64,000 nt of DNA from Acidimicrobiia bacterium (GCA_022827265.1 JAJDTF010000091.1:44830-108829); one strand, 5' to 3'. Counted from the first letter of the stretch, positions 28,634 through 38,024 are shown. The notes: generated by a model from the sequence alone, not told the origin. A program made the numbers and translations.

Positions 28634-28885
28634 CTACGACGCCACGACGTCAACGAGCCGGCGCCCACGGCGATAGCCGAAACGCACGACGCCGGGAGCT
28701 GTCGCGAACAGCGTGTCGTCCTTGCCGCGGCCCACATTGCGCCCCGGATGGAATTTGGTGCCCCGCTGGCGCACGATGATGCCGCCGGCGTCGATGGTCT
28801 GCCCCGAATAGACCTTGACGCCAAGGCGCTTTGCCACAGAGTCGCGCCCGTTGCGAGTGGAGCCTCCGCCCTTGGTCTTCGACAT
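28634..28885 (-). CDS. rpmA: 50S ribosomal protein bL27
   Basis: An 83-residue bL27. The N-terminus [16 protein letters not shown] reaches the peptidyl-transferase centre in the ribosome; [10 protein letters not shown] and [13 protein letters not shown] are signature segments. Ser-Lys-Thr-Lys replaces the usual Ala-His-Lys-Lys start. Lies between rplU and obg. Confidence 0.97.
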   Translation of the reverse strand: MSKTKGGGSTRNGRDSVAKRLGVKVYSGQTIDAGGIIVRQRGTKFHPGRNVGRGKDDTLFATAPGVVRFGYRRGRRLVDVVAS

Positions 28886-28931
28886 GGTGCTGTCCTTTGG
28901 TGTCCGGTCTCGCGTTCCTGCGGGGATGCCC

Positions 28932-29243
28932 CTAGGCGGTGGCGATGTGGGTGATCTCGACCGTGCTGTAGCGCTGCCGGTGTCCCCACCTGCGCCGGTT
29001 GGTGGTGGCGTTCTTGTAGGTGAAGCCGTCGATCTTGGGACCCTTGACCTCGCCGATGACTCGGCCGGTCACCGAGGCGCCGACTAACTCGTCGGGCGTC
29101 GCCAGCACGGCGCCGTCATCCACCACCAGAACCGGCGTGAAGGTGACCTCTTCGCCGGGCGGCACCGCGAGCAGCTCAATATCGAGCCGCTGGCCGGCTT
29201 CGACGCGGCGCTGCTTGCCGCCGGTAGCGATGACTGCGTACAT
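28932..29243 (-). CDS. rplU: 50S ribosomal protein bL21
   Basis: A 103-residue bL21 with [11 protein letters not shown] at the start and the basic [12 protein letters not shown] near the C-terminus that contacts 23S rRNA. A TATCCT box lies 9 nt before the ATG and may be a promoter for the rplU-rpmA-obg-proB run, although rne lies just upstream on the same strand. Confidence 0.97.
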   Translation of the reverse strand: MYAVIATGGKQRRVEAGQRLDIELLAVPPGEEVTFTPVLVVDDGAVLATPDELVGASVTGRVIGEVKGPKIDGFTYKNATTNRRRWGHRQRYSTVEITHIATA

Positions 29244-29291
29244 CGGTTGGAGAGGATACCGATGATGCCACTGGATCGGCGAGTGGTTTTT

Positions 29292-29304
29292 CGGCTCAGC
29301 CTCT
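29292..29304 (-). repeat. Possible remnant of repeat A
   Basis: On the minus strand the 13 bases AGAGGCTGAGCCG, the left end of repeat A, occur 5 nt after the rne stop. The rest of the repeat is absent. It may be a remnant or coincidence. Confidence 0.3.
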
Positions 29305-29309
29305 CTTCA

Positions 29310-31136
29310 TCAGGCAAACAGCGACTCGCGCAGCTGGATGCCGCGTCCTTCGCACTCATCGCACGGGTCCGACATCGACTCCAGCAACCCCTCACCGGTG
29401 CGCATCCGGGTCATCTGCACAATGCCCATGTCCGAAATCGGTTCGGTGGCCGTACGGGTCTTGTCGCGGGCCAGCGCCTCGTTCAGCGTCGACATGAGCT
29501 TCTCCCGCTGTTGCTTGTCGTCCATGTCCACGAAGTCGACGATGATGATCCCGCCGATGTCCCGCAGCCGCAGCTGCTTCGCAATCTCGGTAGCGGCCTC
29601 CAGGTTGTTCTGGAACAGCGTCTCGTTCAGGCTGGACTTGCCCACATTGCGCCCCGTGTTGACGTCGATCACCGTCAGTGCTTCGGTGTGCTCGATGATG
29701 AGCGATCCGCCTGACGGCAGCCAGACCTTGCGGTCGGTGGCCTTGCGCACCTGCTCAGCCACGTGCACCCGCTCGAACAGCGGCAAGCGTTCGGCGACGG
29801 GGTCGTAGTACCGGATGCGGTCCACCAGCGGTGCCGCCACCGCCTCCATATAGCCCTTGACCTGTTCGAACAGCGCCGGGTCATCGATCACCACTTCACG
29901 GAAGTCGGCGGTGAACTGCTCGCGGATGATGCGCACGGCCAACTCGGGCTCGCGGAACAGCAGCACAGGAGCATCTGAGCGTTCCGCCAGCTCGGAGATC
30001 TTGGTCCACTGTTGCGTGAGCCGTTCGATGTCGCGGCGGATCTCGGCCGCAGTGACGTTCTCGGCAGCCGTCCGCAGGATGACTCCGAAGCCATCGGGGA
30101 TCTCCTTGGCCAGCAGGCTGCGCAGCCGGCGCCGCTCGCGGGTGGGCAGGCGACGCGAGATTCCCATCGCGCTGCTGTTCGGAATGAGCACCACGAACCG
30201 GCCGGGCAGCGACACCTCCGTGGTCAGGCGGGCGCCTTTGTGACCGATCGGGTTCTTGATGACCTGGCACATGACCGTCTGGCCATTCTTGATCAGCTCG
30301 CCGATCGCAGGCCCTGCCACGGAACGCCCCCGGCGCCCGCCGGCTCGCTTGCGCTCCGATCCGCTGTCGTCATCGCTCTCGTCGGACGCAACGGTCAGAT
30401 CGCCTCGATAGAGCACGGCCTGCTTGGGCGTGCCGATGTCGACGAACGCCGCTTCCATGCCCGGTAGCACGCGCCGCACCCGGCCGAGGTAGAGGTTCCC
30501 GTAAATCTCGGAGACGTCGTCGGAAGGCCGACTCACGTAGTACTCGATGAGCGATCGGCCCTCGAGCACGGAGATGTGCGTCGCGCCCTCCGAGACATGA
30601 ACGCACATCCGGTACCTGCCCAGCGGCTTGCCGTTGCGGTATTTGCCGCGGCGCTCAGTGAGCTGCTCATCGTCGAGCTCCAGCGGCCGCTGGTCGGCCA
30701 GGATGGCCTCGACCGGAGCGTGGGAGCCATTGCGAGTCTCCGCAGTTGGCGCAGCGGCCTCGCCGGATCGGCCACGTCCGCCGCGTCCGCGACCGCCCCG
30801 CCTGCGACGGCGGCGCCCACCGGAACCCTCGCCATCGGGTGTTTGCTGAGACGGCGCCGGGCGGCTGTCGCCGATCTGAGGCTTGCGAGCAGGCGGTGGC
30901 ACCGGCGGGACCGGCGGCTTCGCGGACTCGGGCTTGGCTTGAGGGGGATCAGCCTTCGACCTCTGCTCTGGTCCGGGTTCCGCTTTGGGCTTGGCCTTGG
31001 GTCCCGACTTCGTCTTGTTCTTGGGTTTTGCCTTCGATTCTTGTTTTTCCTCGACGGGTTCGTTCTGGGTAGGGGCAACAACCAGCCGTCGCTTACGCAC
31101 GGCGGGTGTTGTGTCGTTCAGTGTTGATTCATCCAC
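29310..31136 (-). CDS. rne: Ribonuclease E/G family endoribonuclease
   Basis: A 608-residue RNase E/G. The first approximately 170 residues are a Lys/Pro/Arg-rich disordered region with an Arg/Gly block (GGRRRRRRGGRGRGGRGR), probably RNA-binding. Then come the S1 domain (YGNLYLGRVRRVLPGMEAAF), a 5' sensor/RNase H-like region, the catalytic DNase I-like segment with LTVIDVNTGRNVG and FVDMDD, and a zinc-link CDEC near the C-terminus (PCDECEGRG). GTG 31136 is chosen: AAGGAA lies 8 nt upstream and it overlaps the DUF2344 stop by 8 nt. An arginine-rich N-terminal extension is common in actinobacterial RNase E. Confidence 0.94.
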   Translation of the reverse strand: MDESTLNDTTPAVRKRRLVVAPTQNEPVEEKQESKAKPKNKTKSGPKAKPKAEPGPEQRSKADPPQAKPESAKPPVPPVPPPARKPQIGDSRPAPSQQTPDGEGSGGRRRRRRGGRGRGGRGRSGEAAAPTAETRNGSHAPVEAILADQRPLELDDEQLTERRGKYRNGKPLGRYRMCVHVSEGATHISVLEGRSLIEYYVSRPSDDVSEIYGNLYLGRVRRVLPGMEAAFVDIGTPKQAVLYRGDLTVASDESDDDSGSERKRAGGRRGRSVAGPAIGELIKNGQTVMCQVIKNPIGHKGARLTTEVSLPGRFVVLIPNSSAMGISRRLPTRERRRLRSLLAKEIPDGFGVILRTAAENVTAAEIRRDIERLTQQWTKISELAERSDAPVLLFREPELAVRIIREQFTADFREVVIDDPALFEQVKGYMEAVAAPLVDRIRYYDPVAERLPLFERVHVAEQVRKATDRKVWLPSGGSLIIEHTEALTVIDVNTGRNVGKSSLNETLFQNNLEAATEIAKQLRLRDIGGIIIVDFVDMDDKQQREKLMSTLNEALARDKTRTATEPISDMGIVQMTRMRTGEGLLESMSDPCDECEGRGIQLRESLFA

Positions 31137-31953
31137 TGATGGGTTCCTTGTGTCTCTGGGCGCATACGGCGGGCACGGCCGGTTCGGCTCGTCCCGCGGC
31201 GCCACTCGTCCATTGATGTGTTCTCCGGGCTATGCCCATCTCAAGTGCCGGCGCGAGCGCTGGCACCAGTTCGCTCGGGCGCACGACCCGGGGCGTAGCT
31301 GACAGTTCGGCACTCAGCACCGCCCCTCGATCCGAGCATCCGACCACCTGCAGCACCTCAACGCTGGGTCGAATATCCGAACTCACGGTCTCGCCCTTGT
31401 GCACCCGTTCAGTCACGACGGTACCGGCGGCAAGGAAGTCTGCAACCGCTTTCGCTGCTGCAGTCGCATCGAGGCCCACGATGTCGAACTCCCAGCCGCA
31501 CGAATGAACCGCCGCTTGCAGCGACGGGCCGCGTCCATCGACCAACGTCACGGCGGACACGTCCATGCCCATCGGCAGCGCCTCGCTGAGCGCCTCCGCG
31601 ACGGTGCAGTAGCTCGGGGCAGCCGACGGCGGACCGTGCTCGCAGGGTGCGTGATCTCCGCTCCGGCCGGCGATCACGGGTCCCGCTGCGTGCCTGGCAC
31701 CGGGCTCTGCTGCACTCGGGTCACGCACCGCGTCAGCAACCAGCGGCAGCTCCACGAACTCGGCATCCGACTCGTACCCGGTGGGCAGCGCCAGTCCGAA
31801 GCTCAGCTTCATCCGTGGCGAGAAGCCCTGGCTGTAGGCCACCGGCAACCCCACCTTGCGCACGGCGCGCTCGGTGACGCGGGCGACGTCGCGGTGGCCG
31901 ATGAACCGGATCTTGCCGACCTTGGAAAAGCGGACGCGCAGCCTCAACGACAT
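31129..31953 (-). CDS. DUF2344 (TIGR03936-type) radical-SAM-linked protein
   Basis: A 274-residue protein with the family start RLRVRFSKVGKIRFIGHRDVARV and RKVGLPVAYSQGFSPRMKLSFG. It is nearly always found next to, or fused to, the TIGR03960 radical SAM protein, which lies directly upstream here. Function unknown; a role in tRNA or RNA modification has been guessed from context. ATG 31953 is chosen by the conserved N-terminus. A perfect 9-bp hairpin occupies the bases directly before the ATG and pairs the GGGTGGGAG that should act as ribosome binding site. The stop overlaps the rne start. Confidence 0.88.
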   Translation of the reverse strand: MSLRLRVRFSKVGKIRFIGHRDVARVTERAVRKVGLPVAYSQGFSPRMKLSFGLALPTGYESDAEFVELPLVADAVRDPSAAEPGARHAAGPVIAGRSGDHAPCEHGPPSAAPSYCTVAEALSEALPMGMDVSAVTLVDGRGPSLQAAVHSCGWEFDIVGLDATAAAKAVADFLAAGTVVTERVHKGETVSSDIRPSVEVLQVVGCSDRGAVLSAELSATPRVVRPSELVPALAPALEMGIARRTHQWTSGAAGRAEPAVPAVCAQRHKEPISG

Positions 31954-31975
31954 CTCCCACCCACGAGGGTGGGAG
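31954..31975 (-). promoter_or_regulatory. Hairpin hiding the DUF2344 ribosome binding site
   Basis: On the minus strand CTCCCACCC, loop TCGT, GGGTGGGAG abuts the ATG directly. The 9-bp perfect GC-rich stem contains the only purine-rich ribosome-binding sequence. It probably lowers or conditions translation of DUF2344 and, by coupling, rne. Without a T tract a terminator role is less likely, but a post-transcriptional barrier is possible. Confidence 0.6.
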
Positions 31976-32014
31976 CGGCACTGCATCTCGGCACCAGCGC
32001 CAGGGCCCAGCGCA

Positions 32015-34063
32015 TCATGCGCCATTCCCGCTCGGTGCGCCTGCGCCCGCCAACTGGCGGGGACGCAGCTCGACCGGCACCATATGGCCGGTCGCGAGAT
32101 CCTGTCCCGTCCCCTGACTGCCGCCATTGGGGGCGACGGGGGACGCAACCATGTGCTCGATCCCATATTCAGTACAGGCCCCGCAGTCGTAGCACGGGGT
32201 CCATCGGCAGTCAGGCAGGCCATGCCCAGCCAGGGCGTCCTGCCAGTCGTGCCAGAGAAAGTCGCGGTGCAGCCCGGCACCGATGTGGTCCCAGGGCAGC
32301 ACCTCATGGGGGCCTCGATGGCGATACACGTACCAGTCAAGGCTGAGGCCGCACGCGGCCATGGCCTCTTCCCACAAGCCCAAGTCGAAACGCTCGCTCC
32401 ACTCCTGGAACGTGCCGCCCTTGCGCCAGACATATTCGATGACCGCTCCGACGCGTCGATCACCCCGGCTGACGATGCCTTCCGCTGTCGAAGCGGCCGG
32501 GTCGTGCCACTTCAACTGCACTCGCCGATTGCGACCCAGCGCCGAGCGCACCAACCGCACCTTGCGTGCCAGCTCCTCGGGCGGGTTCTGCCCGAACCAC
32601 TGGAACGGCGTATGCGGTTTGGGCACGAAGCCCCCCAGCGACACCGTCACCGATGCGCGCTTGGTGTACTCCTGCCCGATGCGGGTACAGGCATCGGCCA
32701 AGTGGGCGATGGCCTCGGTGTCGGGGTCCATCTCCGAAGGCAGGCCCGTCAGGAAGTACAGCTTCATGCGATGCCAGCCCTGGCTGTAGGCCGACCGCAC
32801 CGCCCCGTACAGGTCTTCTTCGGTGATGAGCTTGTTGATGATCTGGCGCAGCCGCCACGAACCGGCCTCAGGGGCAAAGGTGAGCCCCGTGCGGCGGGCG
32901 CGTGACACTTGGGCTGCCACATCGACGGTGAAGGCGTCGACACGCATGCTGGGCAGCGAAACGCTGATCCGGTTGGCGTCAGCGCCGTTTGTGTTGCTTG
33001 CGCCGGCTCCGCCGGCGGTGTCGCTTGTGCCGCCAGCTTCGCCGGCTGTGATGTTGCCGCCCGTGACCGTGTCGCGCACGAGCTCGGCAATCCCGCTGTA
33101 ATCGGCCGTGGACAGCGACATCAGGCTGACTTCGTCGTAACCGCTGCGCTCGAGGCCTGCCGTCACCATCTCGCGGACCTGTGCAGCAGGGCGTTCACGA
33201 ACCGGGCGGGTGATCATGCCCGCCTGGCAGAAGCGGCACCCCCGGGTGCAGCCCCGGAATACCTCCACCGAGAGCCGGTCATGGACGACCTCGGTCACCG
33301 GCACGAGCTGCCGGCGGGGATACGGCCACTCGGCAAGATCGGCGACCGTGCGCTTGGCAACCTGCGCCGGCACGTCCGGATACTTCGGCGTGACGGCGGC
33401 AACTGCCGGCCCGTCGTAGGCGACGTCATACATCGCCGGCACGTACACGCCCTCGATGCCTGCGAGGTCCCGCAGGATCGTGGCGCGCGTGCCCGGGCGC
33501 TTGCCTGTTCGTTTCCAGGCGCCGACTGCTTCGGTGATCTCGGAAACCACCTCCTCGCCATCTCCGACGACGAAGAAGTCCACGAAATCCGCCAGGGGCT
33601 CGGGGTTGTATGCGCAATGACCGCCAGCACCGATGAGCGGGTCGGCATCACTGCGCTGGGCCGAACGCACCTCCAACCCCGCCAGATCGATGCAGTTGAG
33701 CACGTTGGTGTACACGAGCTCAGCCGACAGGTTGAAGGCGATGATGTCGAATTCATCTGCAGCTCGGTGCGTGTCCACCGAGAACAGCGGCAGCCCGGCG
33801 GCTCGCATCTCGGCTTCCAGGTCGATCCACGGCGCGTAGGTGCGCTCGGCGCTGGCGTCCGGGCGCTCGTTCAGCAGCTCATAGAGGATCTGCAAGCCCT
33901 GGTTCGGCAAACCGATCTCATAGGTGTCGGGATAGGCCAGAAGCCACGACGTGAGGTGCGGGCCGACGGTCGGTCGTTGCATCCCGTCCTCGCAGCCGAT
34001 GTATCTCGCCGGCTTGGAGACACGTGGCAGCAAGGGCTCGAGCCGGGGCCACAGCGTTGTCAT
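32015..34063 (-). CDS. TIGR03960-family B12-binding radical SAM protein
   Basis: A 682-residue protein with an N-terminal B12-binding-like domain (about residues 1-210), then a radical SAM core with the [4Fe-4S] motif GCTRGCRFCQAG (Cys x3 Cys x2 Cys, about residue 280). A C-terminal region ends in CRWTPCYDCGAC, possibly another metal site. Family role unknown. Around residues 335-365 there is a low-complexity Gly/Ala/Thr/Asn stretch between RDTVTGG and RISVSLPS that looks inserted. ATG 34063 has GGGGG 5 nt upstream. It precedes DUF2344 by 61 nt, the typical pairing. Confidence 0.92.
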   Translation of the reverse strand: MTTLWPRLEPLLPRVSKPARYIGCEDGMQRPTVGPHLTSWLLAYPDTYEIGLPNQGLQILYELLNERPDASAERTYAPWIDLEAEMRAAGLPLFSVDTHRAADEFDIIAFNLSAELVYTNVLNCIDLAGLEVRSAQRSDADPLIGAGGHCAYNPEPLADFVDFFVVGDGEEVVSEITEAVGAWKRTGKRPGTRATILRDLAGIEGVYVPAMYDVAYDGPAVAAVTPKYPDVPAQVAKRTVADLAEWPYPRRQLVPVTEVVHDRLSVEVFRGCTRGCRFCQAGMITRPVRERPAAQVREMVTAGLERSGYDEVSLMSLSTADYSGIAELVRDTVTGGNITAGEAGGTSDTAGGAGASNTNGADANRISVSLPSMRVDAFTVDVAAQVSRARRTGLTFAPEAGSWRLRQIINKLITEEDLYGAVRSAYSQGWHRMKLYFLTGLPSEMDPDTEAIAHLADACTRIGQEYTKRASVTVSLGGFVPKPHTPFQWFGQNPPEELARKVRLVRSALGRNRRVQLKWHDPAASTAEGIVSRGDRRVGAVIEYVWRKGGTFQEWSERFDLGLWEEAMAACGLSLDWYVYRHRGPHEVLPWDHIGAGLHRDFLWHDWQDALAGHGLPDCRWTPCYDCGACTEYGIEHMVASPVAPNGGSQGTGQDLATGHMVPVELRPRQLAGAGAPSGNGA

Positions 34064-34103
34064 TGCAACCCCCACGCTACCGGCCCAGCCAGATAGTGAA
34101 GCG

Positions 34104-35273
34104 TTAGAGGGTGTAGCGCCTCGCTCCGACACTGATGACGATGCCTATTGCTGCGAAGGCGGTGACCGTGCCCGAGCCGCCATGGCTCATGAGCGGCAAC
34201 GGGATGCCGGTGATGGGCATGATGCCGATGGTCATGCCGACGTTCTGAAATACCTGGAACAGCAGCATGGAGAGAATGCCGACGGCGAGTAATCGTCCGA
34301 ACGGGTTGCTGGCGACGCGGGCGATCTGCCATATGCGCACGAACATGTAGGCATACAACGCAAGCAGGAGCGTGCCGCCGACGAGGCCGAACTCCTCTCC
34401 CAGCGCCGTGAAGATGAAGTCGTTGTGCTGCTCGGGAACCAAGTCCAGGTTGGTTTGGGTGCCTTGTTTCCAGCCTTGGCCCCAGATGCCGCCCGCACCG
34501 ATGGCAATCTGGCTCTGGCGCAGGTTGTACGAAGCTTCCAGAGGCTCGAAGTCTTGATCCAGGAACGCCGTCAATCGGTTTCGCTGCGTCTCGCTGAGCA
34601 GGCGGGGGCCTTGGAACGCATCGATACTGAACACGAGCACGAGCGCCAGGATTCCGATCAGCGAGATGACGACGATGTGGCGCAGCTGCGCCCCTGCGAC
34701 CAGCAGCATGCCCATGGCGACGGCCACGAAGACCAGCATCGTGCCGAGGTCGGGCTGCAGGTAGATCAGGCTCATGGGCACCACGAGCAGCAGGCCTGCG
34801 TTGAACAATGTGTCGAAGCGCAGGTATCCCTCGTGGCTGGCGACGAACGCCGCGAGCGACACGATCACGACGAGCTTGGCGAACTCAGAGGGCTGCACCT
34901 GGAATCCGACGCCGGGCAGCACGAACCACGACCGCGCATTGCGAATCTCGGGCCCCCAGAACAGCAGCGCCCCCAGCGCCCCGAGGGCGATCAAGTACGC
35001 AGGCGTCGCGTAGAAGCGCAGCACCCGGTAATCGACCACGGCAGCGATGATCATCACCACGATGCCGACGCCCACGAAGATCGCCTGGCGTCGCGCCACG
35101 GTCCACGGGTCGCTGCCCTCGAAGGACAGGCTTCGCCATGTGGAGGAGTAGTTCATTGCGACGCCGAGCAGCGCTATCGCTATCGCAGCCAGCGCCAAGG
35201 AGTAGTCGGCGAACCACGCTGGAGACTGCAGCTCGCGCCGCGTCTGGGAACGATTCAGCAGCCGTGCGATCAT
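34104..35273 (-). CDS. rodA: Rod-shape peptidoglycan glycosyltransferase RodA
   Basis: A 389-residue SEDS-family protein with about ten membrane helices that polymerises glycan strands during elongation, with PBP2. WFVLPGVGFQVQPSEFAKLV, YLQPDLGT and GIPLPLMSHGGSG are SEDS signatures; the Asp in QPDLGT is the family's catalytic acid. ATG 35273 overlaps the mrdA stop as ATGA, so it is translated directly after PBP2. It completes the mreB-mreC-mreD-mrdA-rodA elongasome operon. Confidence 0.95.
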   Translation of the reverse strand: MIARLLNRSQTRRELQSPAWFADYSLALAAIAIALLGVAMNYSSTWRSLSFEGSDPWTVARRQAIFVGVGIVVMIIAAVVDYRVLRFYATPAYLIALGALGALLFWGPEIRNARSWFVLPGVGFQVQPSEFAKLVVIVSLAAFVASHEGYLRFDTLFNAGLLLVVPMSLIYLQPDLGTMLVFVAVAMGMLLVAGAQLRHIVVISLIGILALVLVFSIDAFQGPRLLSETQRNRLTAFLDQDFEPLEASYNLRQSQIAIGAGGIWGQGWKQGTQTNLDLVPEQHNDFIFTALGEEFGLVGGTLLLALYAYMFVRIWQIARVASNPFGRLLAVGILSMLLFQVFQNVGMTIGIMPITGIPLPLMSHGGSGTVTAFAAIGIVISVGARRYTL

Positions 35274-37495
35274 GACGCGGCTCCAGCCCTGATCAGGGTT
35301 CCCCTGCGGCGTGCTTGATCGCGCCGCAGTGCCCCCCTGCGGCGCTGCGAGTTGGCCGGAAGGGCGCCCTCGATCTGGTCCACATCGGGGATGCCATCGC
35401 CGTCCGCATCCGACGGTGTGTTCGCACGAGGCAGCTGGATGCCCCACGGGCAGCCTTCGGGCACGTAGCCCAGGAATGCCGGATCACCTCGCAGCGCCTC
35501 GGGTACTTCGGGGCACTCGGGCTGGGGCGGCGAGAACGCGATCTGGGGCTCGGGCCAGCGCTGCTCGTAGGCCCGTACAGCCTCGAGGATCCGCCGAGCC
35601 ACGGGTGCAGCCGCCTCACCGCCGTAGCCGGCCTCCTCCATGACGACAGCAACGGCGTAGCGCGGGTCGTGTGACGGCGCCCACGCCACGAACACCGCCG
35701 TGTCCTCCTTCTTGCGCCGCAGCACCGCGTTCAACCCCTGTGCCTGGGCCGTGCCGGTCTTGCCCGACACCGGGTAGCCCTCGTGGTCATAGCCCTCGAA
35801 GGCTCTCGCAGCAGTGCCGCGCAGCCGGGAATTCGTGACGTTGCTCAACCCTTCCCTCACCACAGCGCTTCCTGCGGGGAAGTCCACCACATCGAGCACC
35901 CTGGGTTCGAAGGTGAGCACCGGCTCGCCGAACGACTCAGCGCGCCGCGAGACCACCGCTTCGACGATGTTCGGCGAGAAGAGCGTCCCGCCGTTGGCCA
36001 TCGTGGCGTAGGCGTTGGCGAGCTGCATGGGCGTCACGGCGACCAACCCCTGGCCGATGCCGGTGTTGATGTTGTCGCCCGGGAACCAGCGTGCGGGTTC
36101 GTCGTAGGGGTTGTAGGCCTCGGGACTCAGCTCGAAGAGGGTCTGCTTGACGTCGCCGTCGGGCACCCGGCCCGATTTCTCGAAGGGCAACTGCACGCCG
36201 GTCGGGGATCCGAAGCCGAGCGAGCGCGCCATGTCCTGGATGGCCCACTGCTCAGGGCCGTCGATCCAGTACAGGTCATCGGACACCTTGTAGAAGTACG
36301 CGTCGCTCGAGCGGGTCAATGCCCCGGAGAGGTCCAAGGTGCCCAGGGCAGCCCTGTCGGCGTTGAAGAACGTGCAGCGGCCGGTGCAGCCACGCGCATC
36401 GGGGATCTTGTAGTAGCCCACGTCGTGGAACGCCGACCGCGGCGAGATAAGCCCCGCATCCAGACCGGCAAGCGCCGTCACCGGCTTGAACACCGACCCG
36501 GGCGAGTAGGTGCCTTGCACGGCGAGGTTGTTGAGCGCGCCGGGCGCGTAGGGATTCTCGAATACCGACCGGTATTCCGCCAATGACAGCCCCTCGACCA
36601 TCCACGTGGGGTCGTAGGTCGGGTGCGACACCATGGCCAGCACGTCACCGTTGCGCACGTCCATCACGACAGCAGCCCCGGTGAGGGCCGGGTAGAAGAA
36701 GCCGGAGTCCTCGCTCACCGTCTTGCGCGCAGCGATCAGCCCCTGCCGCAGGTATGACTCGGCGGCGGCCTGCAGTTCGACGTCTATGGACAGCACGATG
36801 TCGTGTCCCGGTTCGGGGGGGACATCGGCCAGGATCCGCTGCACCCGGTCCTGCCGGTCAACCTCGAGCTTGGTACGCCCCGGTTCGCCATGAAGCTCCG
36901 CTTCGAAGAGGCCCTCAACGCCCGCCCTGCCGACCCGCTCGTACGGCAAGTAGCCGTCATCGATCAGCTCACGGTGCTGGCGCTCCGACATCGCCCCGAC
37001 GTAGCCCACGATGTGCGCGCCCACCTCGTTCTGCGGGTACACCCGCACCCAGTCCCACCTGGCCTCCACTCCAGCAATCGAGCGCTCCGCCACCCTCAGC
37101 AGGCCGTCTTCGTCGAGACCCGTCGCGACCACTTTCGGGGCGAGCGGGTGGGTGCGCTGGTCTGCAAAACCCTGGCTGAGTCGCTCTGCAGGCACATCGA
37201 GCAGGTCAGCCAGCTCGGTCAGCACCGCTTCGGTGTGCTTCTCGCTGTATCTCGAATGGTCATAGGTCACCACTCCGGTGCGAACGTTGTCCGCGAGCAC
37301 CACGCCGTGACGGTCGAGGATGCGGCCACGGGTCGGCGGCGTGATGATGATGCGGACTTGGTTCGATTCCGCGGCCACCGCGAACTGTTCGGTTTCGAGT
37401 ACTTGCAGGTACCACAGGCGAGTGAACAGCGCTCCGAACAGTCCCACCATCACGATGCCGATGAAGGCCATCCGCCGGCGGACCCGCTCATCCAC
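35270..37495 (-). CDS. mrdA: Penicillin-binding protein 2
   Basis: A 741-residue class B PBP, the transpeptidase of the elongasome. One N-terminal membrane helix (about residues 9-30), PTRGRILDRHG of the pedestal domain, and the penicillin-binding motifs YSPGSVFKP (SxxK, about 328), TRSSDAYFYK (SxD) and SGKTGTAQA (KTG, about 575) are seen. After the transpeptidase domain there is a roughly 100-residue tail that includes DADGDGIPDVDQIEG (about 688-702), a thrombospondin type 3 / EF-hand-like calcium-binding motif, then a basic end. This tail is odd for PBP2. GTG 37495 overlaps the mreD end by 8 nt. Confidence 0.94.
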   Translation of the reverse strand: MDERVRRRMAFIGIVMVGLFGALFTRLWYLQVLETEQFAVAAESNQVRIIITPPTRGRILDRHGVVLADNVRTGVVTYDHSRYSEKHTEAVLTELADLLDVPAERLSQGFADQRTHPLAPKVVATGLDEDGLLRVAERSIAGVEARWDWVRVYPQNEVGAHIVGYVGAMSERQHRELIDDGYLPYERVGRAGVEGLFEAELHGEPGRTKLEVDRQDRVQRILADVPPEPGHDIVLSIDVELQAAAESYLRQGLIAARKTVSEDSGFFYPALTGAAVVMDVRNGDVLAMVSHPTYDPTWMVEGLSLAEYRSVFENPYAPGALNNLAVQGTYSPGSVFKPVTALAGLDAGLISPRSAFHDVGYYKIPDARGCTGRCTFFNADRAALGTLDLSGALTRSSDAYFYKVSDDLYWIDGPEQWAIQDMARSLGFGSPTGVQLPFEKSGRVPDGDVKQTLFELSPEAYNPYDEPARWFPGDNINTGIGQGLVAVTPMQLANAYATMANGGTLFSPNIVEAVVSRRAESFGEPVLTFEPRVLDVVDFPAGSAVVREGLSNVTNSRLRGTAARAFEGYDHEGYPVSGKTGTAQAQGLNAVLRRKKEDTAVFVAWAPSHDPRYAVAVVMEEAGYGGEAAAPVARRILEAVRAYEQRWPEPQIAFSPPQPECPEVPEALRGDPAFLGYVPEGCPWGIQLPRANTPSDADGDGIPDVDQIEGALPANSQRRRGALRRDQARRRGTLIRAGAAS

Positions 37496-38024
37496 CGCGC
37501 GCCGTGCTTTCTGGACTGGCGGTCATGCGCGGACGGATGATGAGCGCCCAGCGAGTCGCCCGCTCGAGCAGCGGATTGGTCACGAGCGACGCAACACCGG
37601 TCACGATGGCGATGCGAACGATCGGTGCCTCCGTCACATAGACGAGATCCATCAGCCAGCCGGCGCCCGCGAAGAGGCCGATCGCGCCCGCTGACAGCAG
37701 GGACGCGGTCGCGGCGCGAGTGAGCCTGCCGGCCGAGGGGATCTGCTCGGTGATGGCACCCGACAGGTATCCCACCAGCGTCAGCACGAGCAATGACATG
37801 CCGAACGGCGTGTGAAGGATGAGATCGGACGCGAGCCCGCAGCCTCCGCCGAAGGACGCCCCCGTACTGCGACCGCCCATCATCCCGCCTGCGACTGTCA
37901 GCAAGACCAGCGGATCGACGATGACTCCTGCCGGAGTGATGTGCGCCAGCAAGCCCACGTGCACGACGACGGCAACAGCCAGCACCAGCGTTGACCGGGC
38001 CAGAGGCCCGGCACCGGCCATCAT
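37488..38024 (-). CDS. mreD: Rod shape-determining protein MreD
   Basis: A 178-residue integral membrane protein with about five hydrophobic segments and little other signature. Identification rests on its position between mreC and mrdA, its length and topology; GCGLASDLILHTPFGMSLLVLTL-like sequence (LASDLILHTPFGMSLL) matches the MreD central region. It overlaps mreC by 4 nt (ATGA) and mrdA by 8 nt. Confidence 0.88.
   Translation of the reverse strand: MMAGAGPLARSTLVLAVAVVVHVGLLAHITPAGVIVDPLVLLTVAGGMMGGRSTGASFGGGCGLASDLILHTPFGMSLLVLTLVGYLSGAITEQIPSAGRLTRAATASLLSAGAIGLFAGAGWLMDLVYVTEAPIVRIAIVTGVASLVTNPLLERATRWALIIRPRMTASPESTARGG

Noticed and set aside
32909..34096. Plus-strand open frame of about 395 codons
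   Set aside because: Antisense to the TIGR03960 radical SAM gene with intact CxxxCxxC motif.
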